Source: Brevibacillus brevis
GTDB taxonomy: Bacteria; Bacillota; Bacilli; Brevibacillales; Brevibacillaceae
Length of the DNA: 64,000 nucleotides
Direction: 5' to 3'
Assembly (NCBI RefSeq): GCF_022026395.1
Contig: NZ_CP041767.1
Span: forward strand, 5,396,001-5,460,000
Positions within the stretch are counted from its first letter, which is position 1, and every line of letters starts with the position of its first letter. The position numbers and the translations under genes were made by a program. The notes under the pieces were generated by a model. That model was not told the origin of the DNA. It was given only the letters and a program-made list of their open reading frames with translations, and did no database searches. Below are positions 20,901 through 29,254 of the stretch, in pieces.

Positions 20901-22939
20901 AAGGTCGCCTTTCCTTCGTTGAAGCTGATCGTCACACTCTGATTGTACAGCTTGTTGTTCTCTACCCCTGTGACTACAGGCGCAACCGTATCGAGTGTAA
21001 TTGTTGTCTGTAAATCATGAGTGTTGCCAGCTTCGTCGATCAACTGTAGATAGACCGTTTTCTGTCCATCCCCATTTGTTAGCTTCCAAGACTTGGCGGT
21101 CGCCACATCCTCTAGCGCACTCCAGCTGATGTTATCGTTGGACAGCTTCATTTTCACCCTGCTGGAAACGTCAGTGGCATCGATTTGCAAAATGACATCT
21201 TGGTTATTCGTATGAGTGGCTCCGTTATTGATCGCAAGTGTTCCAGTCGGCGCGGTTTTATCCAGGGTAAAGGTTACCGTAGTCGTATTCCCCGCTGTAT
21301 CCGTCACTACCAGCGTATACTTGCCCTCCACACTCACCTTTGTGCCGCTGACAAAAGGAGCACCATTCAATGTTGCTGTGCCGTCGTCGAAGACAGGTGT
21401 GACATCTGCCGTGTAGAAGCTGCCATTCGCTACCCCTGTCACAACAGGTGGCGTTTTGTCCAACACGATGGTACCAGATGTATAATACATATTCCCTGCA
21501 CCATCACGGAACTTCGCGTAGACCGTTTTTTGCCCATCTCCGCTAGCCAAGTTCCATTCCAGCTTGTTGTTGACAGGAACAGGTATCCAGCTACCTGTAA
21601 AGCTGTTATCATTCGACAACATCACTTCTACAGGGCCGTTCGCATCACTTCCCTGAATGGTAAGCTCCACCTTTTCTGATGAAGTGGCTACGTTCCCATT
21701 ATTGATCTCGATAGTCCCTGCCGGAGGTGTTATATCCAGCACAATGCTATCCTGCGCTTTCAGGACAGTTCCTGTTCCGTCACGCAGCTCCATGAAGATC
21801 GTTTTGGTCCCTTCGTTTGTCGTAAAGGTCCACATTACAGGTGTCGCAAACGACTTCCATTCGCTCCAAGGACCGCCTTCCACGTTCGTCAAACGATATT
21901 CGGGCTGGGCTGCGTCAGGATCATCATGGGCCATGGTGAGCGTCACATTTGGTGAATTCGTAAACGCAGCACCACCATTGATGGTAACCGTTGCTGTCGT
22001 TGGTGGTTCATCTACATCCGTCACTTGGATGTTCATCACCTTGGTGAATATATTGCCAGCCGAGTCTGTTGCGGTGATCGGTACAGCGTAAGTCGAGCTC
22101 GTTTCAAAATCAAACGTTTCTGTCGCCTTCAGTTGATTTCCGTCAACAGTAAATGGCACCGTAGGGTTTTGAATATGGAACGAAGCGGTGTCTCCTTGAT
22201 CAGGATCTACTGCCGAAAGCGTACCAACTACCGCTCCTATTTGATTGTTTTCGGGAATCGAATTGGACGATAAGAGGATATCGGTTGGTGGAGTGTTAAG
22301 AGCATACGTGATTTCTAGCTGTGAAGCATAGCTAACATTTCTTTTGTCGTAGAAAATGATTTGAGGCTGATACAAGACAGGAACAGGTGGTGCTGTTTGT
22401 CTTCCTCTTAAAACAAAGGTAGCTTTTTTGTCTGGAATATTACTCATGACAAAGCTGGTTACATCAAACGATTTCCACCCTGTGAAATTAGTAGGAATAA
22501 ACTCATTTGTTATGATTCTTTCCTGATACGAAGGTAGCACAGTCGCAAAATCATCGTTCCAATTGTCATCAAACGAGCCCCATAGATCAATGAAAGGCAT
22601 ATCTCCGCCTGTTGCTTCTACCTTATGCACATAAATTTTCAGAACAGCAGACTGAATTTTCCTCTCACTTTTCACGCCGCTCAGGTCAAAACGTAGAGCA
22701 GCATTCGCAGCCCCATAATCCCCACCAGAGTCTCGCGCATAGCCGACGATCAGCGTATTGGGAACACCCTGATAATCCAAGCCATCAGGATAGGCACCAA
22801 ACGCATCCACGAACTTGTCTGCCTCTACTCCAATCTCTAGAAGTTCCGCTGCGTTGGCTTTTTCTTGAATAAGCATAGGTTGGACAATTGCAAACAGCAA
22901 AGTAAATACCAACAAACGAGCCATCATTCTTTTCATCAA
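17972..22939 (-). CDS. Large secreted Ig-like/Big_2 repeat surface protein
   Basis: 1655 residues. A signal peptide occupies about 1-31 (MARLLVFTLLFAIVQP core, AxA-like site KANAA). A DNRLRE-like jelly-roll segment (about 35-210) follows, then a cadherin-like domain (about 215-310). Next is a long array of Ig-like repeats (about 315-1250) built on LDKTPPVVTGV and GTATLNGxPFxSGxxV with repeated DxAGN. Bacterial Big_2-type domains fill the C-terminus (KWESSDSEIVEVDEDGKI, then TWSSSDEEVIEVTKEGK and a third copy). No LPXTG motif, SLH domain or C-terminal membrane anchor is present, so it is either released or held non-covalently. A TTG at 22939 sits 9 nt from GGAGG; ATG at 22936 sits 12 nt away, so either may start it. 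Likely roles are adhesion or cell-envelope architecture; the ligand is unknown. Confidence 0.9.
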   Translation of the reverse strand: MMKRMMARLLVFTLLFAIVQPMLIQEKANAAELLEIGVEADKFVDAFGAYPDGLDYQGVPNTLIVGYARDSGGDYGAANAALRFDLSGVKSERKIQSAVLKIYVHKVEATGGDMPFIDLWGSFDDNWNDDFATVLPSYQERIITNEFIPTNFTGWKSFDVTSFVMSNIPDKKATFVLRGRQTAPPVPVLYQPQIIFYDKRNVSYASQLEITYALNTPPTDILLSSNSIPENNQIGAVVGTLSAVDPDQGDTASFHIQNPTVPFTVDGNQLKATETFDFETSSTYAVPITATDSAGNIFTKVMNIQVTDVDEPPTTATVTINGGAAFTNSPNVTLTMAHDDPDAAQPEYRLTNVEGGPWSEWKSFATPVMWTFTTNEGTKTIFMELRDGTGTVLKAQDSIVLDITPPAGTIEINNGNVATSSEKVELTIQGSDANGPVEVMLSNDNSFTGSWIPVPVNNKLEWNLASGDGQKTVYAKFRDGAGNMYYTSGTIVLDKTPPVVTGVANGSFYTADVTPVFDDGTATLNGAPFVSGTKVSVEGKYTLVVTDTAGNTTTVTFTLDKTAPTGTLAINNGATHTNNQDVILQIDATDVSSRVKMKLSNDNISWSALEDVATAKSWKLTNGDGQKTVYLQLIDEAGNTHDLQTTITLDTVAPVVTGVENNKLYNQSVTISFNEGKATLNGKTIADGEIVNDDGAYTLIVTDEAGNTAMLAFSIDQTKPSGSLKINGDADYTNTLTTTLQIAVTDFSNELQMRFSHDTSDPANWTAWETLTTTKAWNLLTGDGTKSVSMEVKDKAGNIASFTDEITLDMTSPTGAFEINQGQSYTNTSKVTLSVESADTHGVEMRLSNDNLTWSDWKTAPTKGDVPWELSGGDGTKTVYLELRDPAGNQVALQKQITLDSTGPVVTGVAQDGVYASDVTITFSEGTALLNGNPFTSGSVVTAEGSYELVVTDDAQNRTTIRFTLDKTPPAGTLSIDNGAEFAKTEDVTLQLTASGNTNDIEMAISNADDNSGTWERFAESKAWKLADGSINGTKTVYVKLRDKAGNVTKLSDTIVLDVLAPTGSITINNGDNSTKSRDVTLAITANDSTSDVQIRFANGDNDWSDWEAVTATKAWQLKSGDGTKTVEMQITDRAGHITTVSDTIELDADAPVVTGVEDKGIYKDDVTITFNEGTATLNGAPFASGDRVTSEGKHELLVVDASGNEIKITFTLDKTAPTGTFVINNDDRLTSSTSVRLHVTASDNLGDVEMRISNDQGKWSSWEKVTGTVPWNLPYGNGMKKVLIQLRDQAGNTVELDDSIELYVPNVPNPPTGEPVTGVELEEEQLTLRVGDTESLRATVKPTNATNKRVKWESSDSEIVEVDEDGKIKAVAPGTATITVTTVDGNKTASVEVTVKEIPTFQLETNEPSFWIKPRVTTTLRVYKVEGKKRKDITRDKNVEYDTENGLVTVKQGRITAGKEEGEDIVIVRYMGEELEIPVTVSTKTIRSLTTSFKDLVLEIDEEKQLTLTAVFNDKNTEEVTGKATWSSSDEEVIEVTKEGKVTALAEGKAVITAKYGGKKVTNRVLVVEEKKVKDLRVSRSSLGLEADNTGEIVLYAVYENRYEEIVTKDAEWTVEDPEIVTVENGVVTALESGKTTITVEYGGETITIHITVR

Positions 22940-23121
22940 TAACGTTGTCCTCCTTCCTTCTTCATTTCAACTCCCCCTACTGTCGACACATTCCCCCAGC
23001 AAAACATCTGGGTGAAACAAAAATATGGTAACAACAGTCTTTTGCAAAAAATACTAACTAAAGTTATGTCTTTTCGTGATTGATTTTTTTCAATAAAAAA
23101 ACCCACCGTACTGTTGCAAAC
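22940..23121. other. Intergenic region upstream of the Ig-repeat gene
   Basis: About 180 bp, A/T rich, between the Ig-repeat gene and the terminator of the lipoprotein gene. It must contain the promoter of the Ig-repeat gene, but I do not see a clear consensus pair and leave it unassigned. Confidence 0.3.
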
Positions 23122-23148
23122 AAAAAGAACCCCAAAAAATGGGGTTCC
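23122..23148 (-). terminator. Intrinsic terminator of the RR-HK-lipoprotein operon
   Basis: On the minus strand GAACCCC, a loop of about seven bases and GGGGTTC are followed by five T residues, 14 bp after the lipoprotein stop. Confidence 0.85.
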
Positions 23149-23161
23149 AATTTAGCGGGCG

Positions 23162-23689
23162 TTATTTAAGGATTAGCTCCTTCTCCCATGTCTTTTTATT
23201 GCCTTGCTCATTTTGAAAGACCAAGATCAATTTCCCCTTTTCCCCTTTCAACTCATCCTTGTAAAAGAAACCGGTGAACTGTCCATTGCCACTGATGTAA
23301 AAGCCATTCCCACCAGAGATACCTTCTGTGTCGTTTTTGATCGCTTGCTCTGTAGTGCTTACGATGTCAGTTTTCTCAGACTTCCACTGCATGCTAGCTA
23401 ACGAATAGCCGGCAGGAAGCTTTTCAATAAAGAAATCGAAGCTATTCCCCTCGATGGGTTTCGGTTCCTGGTCGACCACGACGAGAATTTCTTTTTCCTG
23501 CTGTTCTGCGGCAATGTCTTGTGCAACTTTCTCCGGTTGTTTCTCCGTGTTTTCTTTGTTTTCCTGAGGAACTTGCTGCGGCACTTGACCAGTCGATTCT
23601 GAAGGAACCGGTGTGCCACAAGCACTAGTAACGAGTGATAGAACCAATACAGCCAGTAAGTTTTTCATATTATTCTTTTTCAAATTCAT
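23162..23689 (-). CDS. Lipoprotein linked to a two-component system
   Basis: The best start is ATG at 23689 (MNLKKNNMKNLL), 8 nt from a GGTGG site; longer upstream starts would sit inside the kinase gene without a ribosome site. A hydrophobic signal ends in the lipobox VTSAC, so the mature protein is lipidated outside the membrane. A Pro/Gln/Glu-rich linker (about 30-70) leads to a compact C-terminal domain of about 100 residues with no family I recognise. The gene overlaps the kinase 3' end by 20 bp and is third in a response regulator - kinase - lipoprotein operon. This suggests it modulates or is monitored by the kinase sensor, an inference from context only. Confidence 0.8.
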   Translation of the reverse strand: MNLKKNNMKNLLAVLVLSLVTSACGTPVPSESTGQVPQQVPQENKENTEKQPEKVAQDIAAEQQEKEILVVVDQEPKPIEGNSFDFFIEKLPAGYSLASMQWKSEKTDIVSTTEQAIKNDTEGISGGNGFYISGNGQFTGFFYKDELKGEKGKLILVFQNEQGNKKTWEKELILK

Positions 23690-25454
23690 TGTCATTTCCA
23701 CCTTTGTTTTCATTTTCAACCAACGTGAAGGAAAAAGCGACTCCATTCACGGTATTTTCCGCATCATAATCACTACCATGCAGATCGAGGATGTGTTTAC
23801 AGATCGCTAATCCGAGACCCGTGCCGCCAGTTTTCCGCCAGCGAGAGCTATCTACTCGATAAAATTGCTCCCATATCCGCGTTAGTTGGTCGTCTGGGAT
23901 GTGCGCTCCTTCATTTTCGATTCGAAACCGGATGCACTCCCGCTCGCGAACCCCGGTAATTCGAATCTCACTTGATGGATTGGCGTGCCGGACCGCATTG
24001 CCGAGCAAATTCACAATCACTTGCTCGATACGTCTTGGATCTGCCCATACGTTGATCTCTTCAGGTAAGGCGAGCCGTAGTCGTACCTGCTTGTTTGCCA
24101 GCTGTAGTTGAAAGGAAGCGGCTACGCGATCTATTATTTCCGATACGGGAAAAGATTGTCTACGAAGCAAAATGGCTTTGGCTTCGAATTTGGACAACTC
24201 CAGCATATCCATAATGAGCTCGTTCATCTTGTCGACTTCGCTTAAAATGACGTCCATGTATCGCTCCCGCTTTTCATGTGCGACATCATCTTTTAATCCT
24301 TCCGCAAAGCCCTTCACAATGCCAAGCGGGGTCTTGAGTTCATGAGAGATGTTTGCAATCAATTCTTTGCGAAGCTGCTCCATTTTTTCCTTATGCTCTA
24401 AATCCTCGCGAAGAGTGACATTGGCACTTTTCAGATCTTTTAATGTCTGATCCAGCTTACCCGCTAACGTATTCAGATGGCGAGAGAGCTCACCGAATTC
24501 ATCCCGCGAATGAATCGAAGCAAGTTCTGTGAAGTCCAGATTAGCCATACGTGAAGCGGAATGACTCAACGTAACTAATGGTTGCGTGATGATCTTCGAA
24601 AAGACAAAGGACAGCAGCAGTAAGATGACGAGGATGACTGGCGTCGCGTATAGGGAATAGCTGGTCAGCATACTTACCGCATCGCTCACTGGTTGCAACG
24701 TCGTCACCGCCAGTATATAATTCGCCCCGCCCTGATCGGAGAATCGATGAATCACGATGGCATAGTTTACACCACTCCACGGATCAGTCCACTTCCGCTG
24801 GATGAATGATCCGCTTTTCATCTGTGTAATCTCGTCGGATTGCTGCGTCAGCCATGGTCCGATTTGATCAGCTACGAGAGAATCCTGATAAAAAGGGTTA
24901 TGTGCCCGCTGCTGACTAGGCAGCATGAGTTCAGAAATAACTGCCGTAACCCGGGTTAGTCCATTTTCGGTCACATTTGTGGATGGACTTTGCCTCGCAA
25001 TCCGTATCGGCTTCATGATCGTATTCTTCTCATCCATATAGATTCCGTCGATGGTAATCGTGTCTCCAACATGGAGTCCTTCAGGAAGATCGGTGCTTTT
25101 CATTTCTTTTAGCGGTAAGGTAATCACTTGATTTTTATTTGCTACTTTCATTTCCAGAAAATAGGGGTCGAGATTCAATTGCCTGAGCTGCTCATCTACG
25201 ATCGCGATGCTGGCATCTGTGCGATTCATCAATGTACCCACCAGCTTATCCAGCTTGTGCTTGTCGGGAGGGAGTTTGGCGTACTCATCTGGGAAAGATG
25301 CCATTGCTTGCGAGAGCTCGCTTACTTTCGCATTTAGATAAAAGCGCTCAAAGAAAAATTTTTCCCCTATCAATATCAAAGCGTAGAGCAAAAAGACAAA
25401 AACAAAAGTGGCGGCAAATAATTTTGTCACAACGTTTAGTCGAACTCGTTTCAT
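23670..25454 (-). CDS. Membrane sensor histidine kinase (594 residues)
   Basis: TM1 is near residues 10-30, an extracytoplasmic sensor domain spans about 30-260, and TM2 is near 265-290. A HAMP segment follows, then HisKA with the phospho-acceptor in ISHELKTP (His near 370), then the HATPase domain (N box LGNAVRH, G boxes GTGLGLAI). This is a class I kinase acting with the adjoining OmpR-type regulator, whose 3' end it overlaps by 4 bp. The general layout resembles envelope-stress and antibiotic-sensing kinases of Bacillales, but the ligand cannot be read from sequence. The C-terminal tail overlaps the start of the lipoprotein gene. Confidence 0.94.
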   Translation of the reverse strand: MKRVRLNVVTKLFAATFVFVFLLYALILIGEKFFFERFYLNAKVSELSQAMASFPDEYAKLPPDKHKLDKLVGTLMNRTDASIAIVDEQLRQLNLDPYFLEMKVANKNQVITLPLKEMKSTDLPEGLHVGDTITIDGIYMDEKNTIMKPIRIARQSPSTNVTENGLTRVTAVISELMLPSQQRAHNPFYQDSLVADQIGPWLTQQSDEITQMKSGSFIQRKWTDPWSGVNYAIVIHRFSDQGGANYILAVTTLQPVSDAVSMLTSYSLYATPVILVILLLLSFVFSKIITQPLVTLSHSASRMANLDFTELASIHSRDEFGELSRHLNTLAGKLDQTLKDLKSANVTLREDLEHKEKMEQLRKELIANISHELKTPLGIVKGFAEGLKDDVAHEKRERYMDVILSEVDKMNELIMDMLELSKFEAKAILLRRQSFPVSEIIDRVAASFQLQLANKQVRLRLALPEEINVWADPRRIEQVIVNLLGNAVRHANPSSEIRITGVRERECIRFRIENEGAHIPDDQLTRIWEQFYRVDSSRWRKTGGTGLGLAICKHILDLHGSDYDAENTVNGVAFSFTLVENENKGGNDNEFEKE

Positions 25455-26131
25455 CGCTTTGCCTCAAACTTATATCCAAAACGGATCATCGTCTGAATCA
25501 GATGCTGCTCTGTATCCAACTTGGCCCGCAGTTTTTTCACATGGGTATCAACGGTGCGATGGTCGCCAAAGTAGTCCATCCCCCAAACCCCATTCAATAT
25601 GCTATCTCGGGACAAGACCGTCCCTTCATGCTTGATGAAGAACAGAAGCAGCTCATACTCTTTTGGTGTCAATGAAACCGGGACGCCGGCAATCGTGACA
25701 GTGTGAGCTCGTTTGTTTACCGTCAATGCTCCAAACTGAGCGATATCATCTCCCCTCCCGATGCTCCCCTCTGCTCTTTTCATCAGAGCTTTGGCACGGG
25801 CCACTAATACTTTTGGGCTAAACGGTTTGGTGACATATTCGTCTGCGCCAAGCTCAAAACCCATCAACTGGTCATCGTCGTCTACTCTTGCTGTAATGAT
25901 CATGATGGGAATGTCGGATTGTTGGCGGATTTTTCTGCACACCGACCAGCCATCCATCTCGGGCATCATGATATCTAACACAACTAAATCGACAGAGTGC
26001 AGAGCGAAAAGCTCCATCGCCATTTTACCGTGCTGCGCTTCGTACACTTCCCAAGCTTCTTTTTTAAAATAATCCGATACAAATTCACGTATGAGCTCGT
26101 CGTCCTCTACGAGTAACACTTTCCGTTTCAT
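25451..26131 (-). CDS. OmpR/PhoB-family response regulator
   Basis: 226 residues. The receiver domain has the acidic pair (ED near 9-11), phospho-acceptor Asp53 in VVLDIMMPEMDG and conserved Lys in YVTKPFSP. A C-terminal winged-helix DNA-binding domain contains TPKEYELLLFF and RTVDTHVKKLRAKL, typical of PhoB. Start ATG 26131 has AAGGAG 7 nt upstream. It is first in a three-gene operon with the kinase and lipoprotein, and probably controls its own operon and envelope genes. Confidence 0.95.
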   Translation of the reverse strand: MKRKVLLVEDDELIREFVSDYFKKEAWEVYEAQHGKMAMELFALHSVDLVVLDIMMPEMDGWSVCRKIRQQSDIPIMIITARVDDDDQLMGFELGADEYVTKPFSPKVLVARAKALMKRAEGSIGRGDDIAQFGALTVNKRAHTVTIAGVPVSLTPKEYELLLFFIKHEGTVLSRDSILNGVWGMDYFGDHRTVDTHVKKLRAKLDTEQHLIQTMIRFGYKFEAKR

Positions 26132-26318
26132 TTCCGCACTCCTTACTCATGGTTGTGCATTTATTGCATAGATTACCAATTTATCGTGAAACATACGAAT
26201 CCGTTTCTCACCGTCACCATTCCATGACCGCCAACCTTGGTTTTACAAGATGAGTATAGATGGCTGATGTGACCGTTGTGTGTACATGAGATGGATTTCC
26301 AAAGAAAACAAATGACTT

Positions 26319-26422
26319 AGGCCACTGAAAACATACAAAACGAGCCTTAGAATTGATTCTATAGACTCGTTTTTCTTTCGTTATTTTGTTGATCTTGAAA
26401 GAGTGGACTTTTTCAGTGGCCT
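26319..26422. repeat. MITE-like inverted-repeat element (about 104 bp)
   Basis: The 13-bp perfect inverted ends AGGCCACTGAAAA and TTTTCAGTGGCCT flank a second, inner hairpin (AAACGAG...CTCGTTT) that can act as a bidirectional terminator. The terminal sequence resembles ends I associate with IS1182-type insertion sequences, from memory and unverified. It fills most of the gap between the response regulator and the LuxR regulator. Confidence 0.5.
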
Positions 26423-26441
26423 CCGTATCGGCGGGGGGATT

Positions 26442-29012
26442 CTAATGGTCGAGCTCACTTTCTCTTAATCTGACGATTGCTTGTGCACGATTTTTTACCT
26501 GGAGCTTGCTAAAAATCTGATGCACATGCCCTTTTACCGTCCCTAGTGTGAGATGCAGCTTGTCCGCAATCTCCGAGTTGGACAACCCTTCACCAATCAG
26601 TGCCAGTACTTCCGATTCTCTTTCCGTCAATTTTTCCAAGGAAGGGGATACCCGGATTTGAATATCAAGCGTAGGAAATTCCTTCTCCACGCTTTTGAGC
26701 AGCATCGAAAGATAAACCATCTCTTGCTTGGATACGTTTTTGCTTTTATAGAGCGAGTAAAGCATTTTGGCAACACCGGGACCTTCATCCAAAAAAGTGC
26801 GGACATAGCCTTCTGGCGCGGCTAACGTCACCGCCATGCGCATACACTCTATCGCTTCATGCTGCTGTTTTTGGATCATGTAAGCTTGACTGAGCAGAAG
26901 AAAGGCTTCAATCCGACTCCCGAGCCGATCCTTTATTTCCGCCTCGTGCTTTAAGCTGGTTAGCAGCATGATGGCTGCACTGTCGTTTTTTAAATAGATG
27001 TATACCCGGGCCAACGTCATTCTCTCAAATTCATGCCGGGAAGCGATAATATCTACATTCATTTTGGTATAGGGCTCGGCCCATTTTTCTATTTCTTCCC
27101 GTCGATTTTCTTCGATCCATAATCGGACGCGGAACGTTTCTACAAAAGCCATCCAATGAGGAGGCGCATCATGCTGGCGGCATAGCGAAGTGATTTCCTC
27201 CATGGCTAGCCACATCTCCTGGCTACGATGCTCTGCTTTTCTCCATCGAGCCAAAGTCAGATAAACCGGTACCAATACACCAAAGTTCAAAGAGATTGTG
27301 CCTAATTGTATCGCACGCGGTACGAAATATTTCAGCTGCTCAAAATCATTTTGCTCATAATAAAGCTCACCCAAAACAATAGAACCATAGGCCAATATAC
27401 CAAGACCACTGTGCTTCCAGATCGCCCTTAGTTTTGGATAGTATTCATTCACGTTGGACAAATACCCGCTCAAGGCCACACGACTGCGCAGGACGTATGG
27501 CTCATCCGAATTCAGTTCAATGCCGACGATGAAGTAGCGGCTGAATTTGGGCTTCATGTGAACCGATTCTTCCATATATTTGAGGGAAAGGTCTACATTT
27601 CCCCGCATCACTTCGATATAACCCCGAAGCACACACATTTCTACTCGGCAGTCGTCATAGCTCCCATGATTCATCCGTGTTGCTTCGTCAGCCAATTGAA
27701 GGAGGATTTCCGCCTGATCAATTTCATTGGACACAGCATGCAGCCAGGCAAAAGCAATGCACAGCTCGGGGTTGCTTTCCAACCAGGACGCATCAAAGTA
27801 TTTCATCCATCTGCGCAGTGTAATATTTTCGTACTGTTTCAACATCCACGGCGCATGTGTGACGATTAAACGGCTCGCCCGGTTCCAATCTTTTCCGAGA
27901 AACGCATGCTCAGTCGCCTCCATGATCCACCCGTGACTTTCAAACCAACAGCTTGCAGAGATATGTAGGGCAGGAAGCAGTTCGTTATATGTTTTCCTTA
28001 CGTGGGAAAGCAGAAGTTCTGCGAACAAATGGTGATAACGATACCACTCATTTACGCCATCAAGTGCGATAACAAATGAATTCGTCCTCTCCAGCATACG
28101 AAGGATGTCGTGAGCGTCCGGCTCTCCGGTAACGGCTGCACATAGATCTCCTGTCAGACGCGGCAGTATGGACGTTTTCAACAAAAACATCTGCACCTTT
28201 TCTGGAAGTCTTTTCAATACTTCTTCCGTCAAATAGTCCCCGACATACTTGTCATTACCGGAAAATTGATGAATGACCTTTGATGCTTCTGGTTTTCCTT
28301 GCATAGACAAGGCTGCTAACTGCAAACCGGCCACCCATCCCTCCGTTCGTTTGCTCAGCAAGCCAATGGCTTGTTCTGACAAACTCAGACCCAGTTGCTC
28401 GCGGAATAAGCGCCGGCACTCCTCCTCATTGAACCGAAGAGTGTCTGAGCCCAGTTGCTTCAACTGTTTCCGGACACGTAGACGGTGTAGGGCAAAAGGA
28501 GGTTCCTCCCGCGTAATCAGGACGACATGCATATACAAGGAAGCATGCTGGATCAGTGTCTGCAATCCTTCATGGATGGAAGGCTCCTTTATGAGGTGGT
28601 AATCGTCCAATACCAGATAAAAGTCACGATCAAACCCCGCAATTTCCTCGAGCAGCACAGACATCAACTGCTCAGCAGAAGCCGTGTACTGTGGGTGAAG
28701 CACCGAGGAAGATTCTTTGCCCGAGCCTTCCTGTGCCATATCAATTGCTCTGGCAAAATATCGCCAAAAGCGCACGGGATCATTATCTGATTCATCCAGG
28801 GAGATCCAACCGGTCGGTTTGCCGGAATTTTGCGTCCATTGACTGACTGCTGTCGTTTTACCGAAGCCGGCTGGTGCGCACACGAGAATCAATCTTGCGG
28901 CGCCCGCTTCATCGATTTCTTTCAATATCTGACGCCGAAGTAACAAGTCCGAACCATACTTCGGAACATGAAGTTTGGTTGCAATAAGTGGACTGTACGT
29001 TAATAAATCCAT
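26442..29012 (-). CDS. MalT-type LuxR transcriptional activator with P-loop ATPase (LAL family)
   Basis: About 856 residues. An N-terminal STAND ATPase has a Walker A motif (APAGFGKTT near 45-55) and a Walker B-like LVLDDYH. A central TPR-like helical sensor region spans about 370-780, and a C-terminal LuxR HTH opens with LTERESEVLALI and contains TVKGHVHQIFSKL. Such proteins bind an inducer and ATP, oligomerise and activate transcription. AGGAG abuts the upstream ATG (29018) with no spacing but lies 6 nt from ATG 29012, so 29012 is preferred. The nearest genes do not reveal the inducer or the regulon; the gene is monocistronic. Confidence 0.93.
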   Translation of the reverse strand: MDLLTYSPLIATKLHVPKYGSDLLLRRQILKEIDEAGAARLILVCAPAGFGKTTAVSQWTQNSGKPTGWISLDESDNDPVRFWRYFARAIDMAQEGSGKESSSVLHPQYTASAEQLMSVLLEEIAGFDRDFYLVLDDYHLIKEPSIHEGLQTLIQHASLYMHVVLITREEPPFALHRLRVRKQLKQLGSDTLRFNEEECRRLFREQLGLSLSEQAIGLLSKRTEGWVAGLQLAALSMQGKPEASKVIHQFSGNDKYVGDYLTEEVLKRLPEKVQMFLLKTSILPRLTGDLCAAVTGEPDAHDILRMLERTNSFVIALDGVNEWYRYHHLFAELLLSHVRKTYNELLPALHISASCWFESHGWIMEATEHAFLGKDWNRASRLIVTHAPWMLKQYENITLRRWMKYFDASWLESNPELCIAFAWLHAVSNEIDQAEILLQLADEATRMNHGSYDDCRVEMCVLRGYIEVMRGNVDLSLKYMEESVHMKPKFSRYFIVGIELNSDEPYVLRSRVALSGYLSNVNEYYPKLRAIWKHSGLGILAYGSIVLGELYYEQNDFEQLKYFVPRAIQLGTISLNFGVLVPVYLTLARWRKAEHRSQEMWLAMEEITSLCRQHDAPPHWMAFVETFRVRLWIEENRREEIEKWAEPYTKMNVDIIASRHEFERMTLARVYIYLKNDSAAIMLLTSLKHEAEIKDRLGSRIEAFLLLSQAYMIQKQQHEAIECMRMAVTLAAPEGYVRTFLDEGPGVAKMLYSLYKSKNVSKQEMVYLSMLLKSVEKEFPTLDIQIRVSPSLEKLTERESEVLALIGEGLSNSEIADKLHLTLGTVKGHVHQIFSKLQVKNRAQAIVRLRESELDH

Positions 29013-29018
29013 ACGCAT

Positions 29019-29216
29019 CTCCTGCCTAGAAGTAAAATGACATTCATGAAGGAAACATGGAAAGTAGCCTTTCTATCGATGACCGGAAGCGCGATGAGGT
29101 TGGCTAACGGGGGAAAAAGAGATCATATTATGATAGGAAATATTGCTCAGATTAAAGATACAGCAAAGTGATCCCTGCGTGGGTATTTTTTTTATGAACG
29201 TTGCATCCAAACAGAG
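29019..29216. other. Intergenic region upstream of the MalT-type regulator
   Basis: About 200 bp holding the regulator's 5' region. A minus-strand frame of 61 codons (29073-29258) runs through it into the neighbouring terminator, lacks a ribosome site and is not called. Confidence 0.3.
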
Positions 29217-29247
29217 AAAAACCCAACTATCGCAGATGTCGGGTTTC
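29217..29247 (-). terminator. Intrinsic terminator after the 29255-30373 gene
   Basis: On the minus strand AACCCGAC, a 10-base loop and GTTGGGTT are followed by a T-run, a few bases after the stop codon. Confidence 0.8.
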
Positions 29248-29254
29248 CTTTGCG

